From Burkholderiales bacterium (GTDB lineage: Bacteria > Pseudomonadota > Gammaproteobacteria > Burkholderiales > Burkholderiaceae_C), in assembly GCA_947448105.1 (NCBI GenBank), contig CANFNE010000108.1, positions 1-8,145 on the forward strand: a DNA stretch of 8,145 nt. The letters run 5' to 3'. Below are positions 6,008-8,145 of this stretch, piece after piece (position 1 is the stretch's first letter; the number at the start of each line of letters is the position of its first letter). The notes beneath the pieces are model-generated. The model searched no databases, was not told the origin of the DNA, and was given only the letters and a program-made list of their open reading frames with translations. The translations under genes were made by a program, and so were the position numbers.

Positions 6008-7045
6008 TCAGGCTCCTGCGTAACGTTGGCGGGCCAGGGCTGCGCCCTGGGCCAAGGCTTCGAGCTTGCGCAAGGCGATGTCGCGGTTCATGGGCGCCAT
6101 GCCGCAGTTGGTGCAGGCAATGAGCTTCATCTTGGGCACAAACTGCAGTGCTTTGCCAATGGTGTCGGCCACTTCTTCGGCGGTTTCCACCACATCAGAG
6201 GCCACGTCAATCACGCCCACCATCACTTCCTTGCCCGAGAGCAAAGCCATCAAGTCCATGGGCACGTGCGAGTGAAAGCATTCCAGGCTGACTTGCTGGA
6301 TGCTGCTTTTGGCCAGCGCGGGAAACACTTTTTCGTACTGGCGCCACTCGTGGCCCAGGGTGTTTTTCCAGTCCCTGTTGGCGGCGATACCGTAGCCGTA
6401 GCAAATGTGCACTGCGGTTTTGCAGGTCAGCCCCTGGGCGGCGCGCTCCAGGGCGGCGACGCCCCAGTCGGCGGCGTCTTCCATGTAGACGTTGAAGGCA
6501 GGTTCATCAAACTGGACGATGTCCACGCCGTCTGCCTGCAGGGCCAGCGCCTCTTGGTTGAGCAACTCGGCAAAGGCAAAAGCCATCTTGATCTTGCCCT
6601 CGCGCCCGCCGCCATAAAAGCGGTCGGCTACGGTGTCCACGATCGTCATCGGGCCGGGCAGGGTGAATTTGAGGCTGCGCTGGGTGTGGGCGCGGGCAAT
6701 GCGCGCCTCCAGCGCGTGGACCCGGCCTTTCAGGCGCAGCGGCCCCACGACTTGCGGCACCTGCGCGTCGTAGCGGTTGTTGCGAATGCCCATGGTGACT
6801 TTGTTTTCAAAGTCAATGCCTTCGACCTGCTCCAGAAAACCGTGCACAAAGTGCTGGCGCGCCTGTTCGCCGTCGCCAACCACGTCCAAGCCCAGGTCTT
6901 CCTGGGCTTTGACCCAGAGCAGGGTGGCGTCGGACTTGGCCTCCACCAGAGCATCTCCCTCCAGCTTCCACTGGGGCCAGAGTTTTTGGGTTTCGGCCAG
7001 CCAGGCGGGCTTGGGCAGGCTGCCAGCGATTGCAGTGGGGAACAT
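6008..7045 (-). CDS. Core-MetE type methionine synthase (cobalamin-independent)
   Basis: A 345-residue protein equal to the C-terminal catalytic half of MetE (about 750 residues), without the N-terminal folate-binding half. It should move a methyl group to a zinc-bound thiol, normally homocysteine to methionine. Visible zinc ligands are His213 and Cys215 in HICYGYG, Glu255 in SLEC, and Cys314 in CTNCGMAP. The homocysteine-binding loop is QFDEPAF (178-184), and the N-terminus is the family's AGSLPKPAWLAE (7-18). The pattern resembles the folate-independent MesD group that I recall from Acinetobacter and Acidovorax, but the DUF1852 partner MesX is not in this window. GGAGA sits about 10 bases before the ATG. 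It is first in a unit with the SDR-fold and isomerase-family genes. Other thiol alkyltransferases, such as epoxyalkane:CoM transferase, share this fold and remain an alternative. Confidence 0.87.
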   Translation of the reverse strand: MFPTAIAGSLPKPAWLAETQKLWPQWKLEGDALVEAKSDATLLWVKAQEDLGLDVVGDGEQARQHFVHGFLEQVEGIDFENKVTMGIRNNRYDAQVPQVVGPLRLKGRVHALEARIARAHTQRSLKFTLPGPMTIVDTVADRFYGGGREGKIKMAFAFAELLNQEALALQADGVDIVQFDEPAFNVYMEDAADWGVAALERAAQGLTCKTAVHICYGYGIAANRDWKNTLGHEWRQYEKVFPALAKSSIQQVSLECFHSHVPMDLMALLSGKEVMVGVIDVASDVVETAEEVADTIGKALQFVPKMKLIACTNCGMAPMNRDIALRKLEALAQGAALARQRYAGA

Positions 7046-7080
7046 GGTTGGTGTCTCCGGTTTTTATGGTGTTTGTCCGC

Positions 7081-7101
7081 GCCGGTCTTTGCCAGCGCTG
7101 G
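7081..7101. repeat. 21-bp imperfect direct repeat, copy 1
   Basis: Identical to the copy at 7730-7750 at 19 of 21 bases. Both begin GCCGGTCTTTG and differ only at repeat positions 12 (C here, G there) and 18 (C here, T there). This copy lies between the DUF1993 terminator and the MetE-type start, 36 bases upstream of that start, and contains a perfect 10-base palindrome, CCAGCGCTGG (7092-7101), that is broken in the other copy. A shared regulator site or a duplication remnant is possible. Confidence 0.6.
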
Positions 7102-7106
7102 TGTTT

Positions 7107-7129
7107 AAAAGGGGGCGCCTGGCGCCCCC
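7107..7129 (-). terminator. Intrinsic terminator after the DUF1993 gene
   Basis: Read on the minus strand, GGGGGCGC, loop CAG, GCGCCCCC form a perfect 8-bp GC stem (7129-7111), followed by TTTT (7110-7107). It lies 13 bases past the DUF1993 stop, so it should end that transcript and give the MetE-type unit its own promoter in the roughly 60 bases that remain. The T-run is short, so termination may be partial. On the plus strand there is no T-tract. Confidence 0.75.
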
Positions 7130-7141
7130 CCGGCAGGGCGA

Positions 7142-7648
7142 TTAAGGGTTGCCCAAGAAATCGCGCTTGCCAATTTCTACGCCATTGTGGCGAAGGATGG
7201 CGAAGGCGGTTGTCACGTGGAAATACACATTGGGCATGGCGTGGCCCAGCAAAAATTGCATGCCTTTGTAATGCGTTTCCTTGTCACCGCGCTTGGTGAC
7301 GATGTCTTTGTCCTCGGTGCCGTCGATCTGCGCGGGCGTGAAACTTTGCACAAAGGCCACGGTCTTGGCCACGCGCGCCTTGAGTTCTTCAAAGGTGCGC
7401 TCGTTGTCCTCGTAAGCCGGAATTTCGACCCCAGCCAGACGCGCCATCACGCCCTTGGCGGTGTCGCTGGCGATTTGCACTTGGCGGCGAAAGCTCAGCA
7501 TGTCGGGGTACAGGCGAAAGTCGATCAGCGCGGCGGGGTCGATCTTTTTGGACTCCACATGGGCTTGCGCTTTGTCCAGGATGTTGATCAGGTTGTTGAG
7601 GCTATTGACCAAGCGTGGCACGCTGGCTTGGTACATGGAAATCGTCAT
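7142..7648 (-). CDS. DUF1993 family protein
   Basis: A 168-residue, mostly helical protein of unknown function. Recognisable family marks are LYPDMLSFRRQV (46-57), and the C-terminal HVTTAFAILRHNGVEIGKRDFLG (144-166, spanning the family's most conserved part). DUF1993 is, as I recall, placed near the DinB/YfiT four-helix group, where histidines bind a metal. Here His126, His136, His144 and His154 are candidates, but no metal site can be proved by eye. No signal peptide or membrane segment is visible, so it is probably cytosolic. The ATG at 7648 has no good Shine-Dalgarno; an in-frame ATG at 7636 is a minor alternative. It stands as a single transcription unit, with its own terminator downstream and a divergent dehydrogenase gene upstream. 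Confidence 0.85.
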   Translation of the reverse strand: MTISMYQASVPRLVNSLNNLINILDKAQAHVESKKIDPAALIDFRLYPDMLSFRRQVQIASDTAKGVMARLAGVEIPAYEDNERTFEELKARVAKTVAFVQSFTPAQIDGTEDKDIVTKRGDKETHYKGMQFLLGHAMPNVYFHVTTAFAILRHNGVEIGKRDFLGNP

Positions 7649-7698
7649 GGTGTTGGCTTTCGGGTGAAGTTAGGCGCGAAATGTGGGCGCGTAAACAT

Positions 7699-7704
7699 CT
7701 TATA
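7699..7704 (-). promoter_or_regulatory. Candidate -10 element for the DUF1993 gene
   Basis: TATAAG on the minus strand matches TATAAT at 5 of 6 bases in the 149-base divergent region. It would start transcription near 7692 with a leader of about 44 bases. No clear -35 stands 16-18 bases upstream, so an activator may be needed or the match may be chance. Confidence 0.3.
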
Positions 7705-7729
7705 TGCGCCTCACGCTGCCTGCGGTTTT

Positions 7730-7750
7730 GCCGGTCTTTGGCAGCGTTGG
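7730..7750. repeat. 21-bp imperfect direct repeat, copy 2
   Basis: Partner of the copy at 7081-7101, in the same orientation, differing at two bases. It lies in the divergent region, 82 bases upstream of the DUF1993 start and 47 bases before the FAD-dehydrogenase start. It contains TTGGCA (7738-7743), 5 of 6 to a -35 for the plus-strand gene, but no -10 follows at 16-18 bases. TATGCT at 7754-7759 is too close to pair with it. Confidence 0.6.
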
Positions 7751-7797
7751 GCGTATGCTGCGCGGTCTGACCACCTGCAATTGAGGAAGGCTCCACC

Positions 7798-8145
7798 ATG
7801 AACGCCCCCACCCGCTCCCACAGTTTGATGCCCCAACTGGCGCTACGCGAAGTGCCCCAAGCGCTGATCGACGCACTGCAAGCGCGCTTCGGCAGCCGCT
7901 GCGCCACGGGCCTGGCGGTGCGCCAGCAGCACGGGCGTGACGAATCGGCCCTGGACGCGCCGCCGCCCGCAGCCGTGGTATTCGCCGAATCCACCGCAGA
8001 CGTGGCCGCCGCCGTGGCGCTCGCGGCCCAGTACCGCGTGCCCGTGATTCCCTTTGGCGTGGGCTCGTCACTTGAAGGTCATTTATTGGCGGTGCAAGGC
8101 GGCATCAGTATTGACTTGGGGCGCATGAACCAGATCGTGGCCATC
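7798..8145 (+). CDS. FAD-binding D-lactate/glycolate-type dehydrogenase, 5' part
   Basis: The first 116 residues of an FAD-linked oxidoreductase of the D-2-hydroxyacid dehydrogenase (LDHD/GlcD) family, which oxidises D-lactate or similar hydroxyacids and passes electrons to the respiratory chain or cytochrome c. The visible part is the start of the PCMH-type FAD-binding domain: VVFAESTADVAAAVALAA (60-77), then VPVIPFGVGSSLEGH (81-95, the pyrophosphate-binding loop), then VQGGISIDLGRMNQI (99-113). Family members have about 460-480 residues, so roughly three quarters lies past the window, including the C-terminal FAD-oxidase domain that sets the substrate. GAGGAAGG lies 7 bases before the ATG, fixing the start. 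It is divergent from the DUF1993 gene. GlcD of glycolate oxidase is an alternative, but no glcE or glcF can be seen here. Confidence 0.87.
   Translation, partial: MNAPTRSHSLMPQLALREVPQALIDALQARFGSRCATGLAVRQQHGRDESALDAPPPAAVVFAESTADVAAAVALAAQYRVPVIPFGVGSSLEGHLLAVQGGISIDLGRMNQIVAI

Noticed and set aside
7046..7106. SAM or cobalamin riboswitch ahead of the methionine synthase gene
   Set aside because: Only about 60 bases separate the upstream terminator from the start, too short for a known SAM-I or cobalamin element, and none of their conserved stems can be seen.
6026..7108. Plus-strand open frame of 360 codons opposite the MetE-type gene
   Set aside because: The minus-strand frame has all zinc ligands and a ribosome-binding site. 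The plus frame is rich in His, Gly and Val, without any recognisable domain.
7738..7759. Sigma70 promoter TTGGCA...TATGCT for the FAD-dehydrogenase
   Set aside because: The spacing is only 10 bases, far below the 16-18 needed, and no other matching pair was found.

Overview
The window is GC-rich, densely coding DNA. The proteins look like those of an aerobic betaproteobacterium, most likely family Comamonadaceae; this placement is inferred from protein resemblance and gene style, not from a marker gene. I see no rRNA, tRNA, CRISPR array, transposase or phage gene. Nine protein genes are supported: seven complete, and one cut by each window edge.

Left part (1-3321). A long-chain acyl-CoA ligase (minus strand, cut at base 1) is divergent from a small GNAT acetyltransferase (plus). 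The acetyltransferase converges on a KAS III-type beta-ketoacyl synthase (minus). The ligase makes acyl-CoAs, and the synthase resembles the group that feeds medium-chain acyl-CoA into fatty acid synthesis, so the two may act in the same lipid flow although they are not in one operon.

Middle (3322-4627). An AT-rich divergent intergenic region carries promoter-like elements for both flanking genes, including a sigma28-like sequence. It leads into a diguanylate cyclase with an intact GGEEF motif and an RxxD inhibitory site.

Right part (4655-7648, all minus). A tight three-gene unit reads in the order core-MetE-type methionine synthase, SDR-fold protein, DsbA-fold 2-hydroxychromene-2-carboxylate isomerase family protein. 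The first two genes are 2 bases apart and the last two 31 bases apart. Upstream of it is a separate DUF1993 gene ending at a clear intrinsic terminator. An imperfect 21-bp direct repeat (19 of 21 identical) flanks that gene, one copy upstream of the MetE-type unit and one in the divergent promoter region.

Right edge (7798-8145). The start of an FAD-linked D-lactate/glycolate-type dehydrogenase runs off the window.

Most of the content is ordinary metabolic and signalling genes, and no obvious new defence or mobile system is present. The most interesting points are the SDR protein, which keeps only the lysine of its catalytic tetrad, the folate-independent-type methionine synthase with no recognisable MesX partner beside it, the flanking 21-bp repeat, and the structured AT-rich control region of the cyclase gene.
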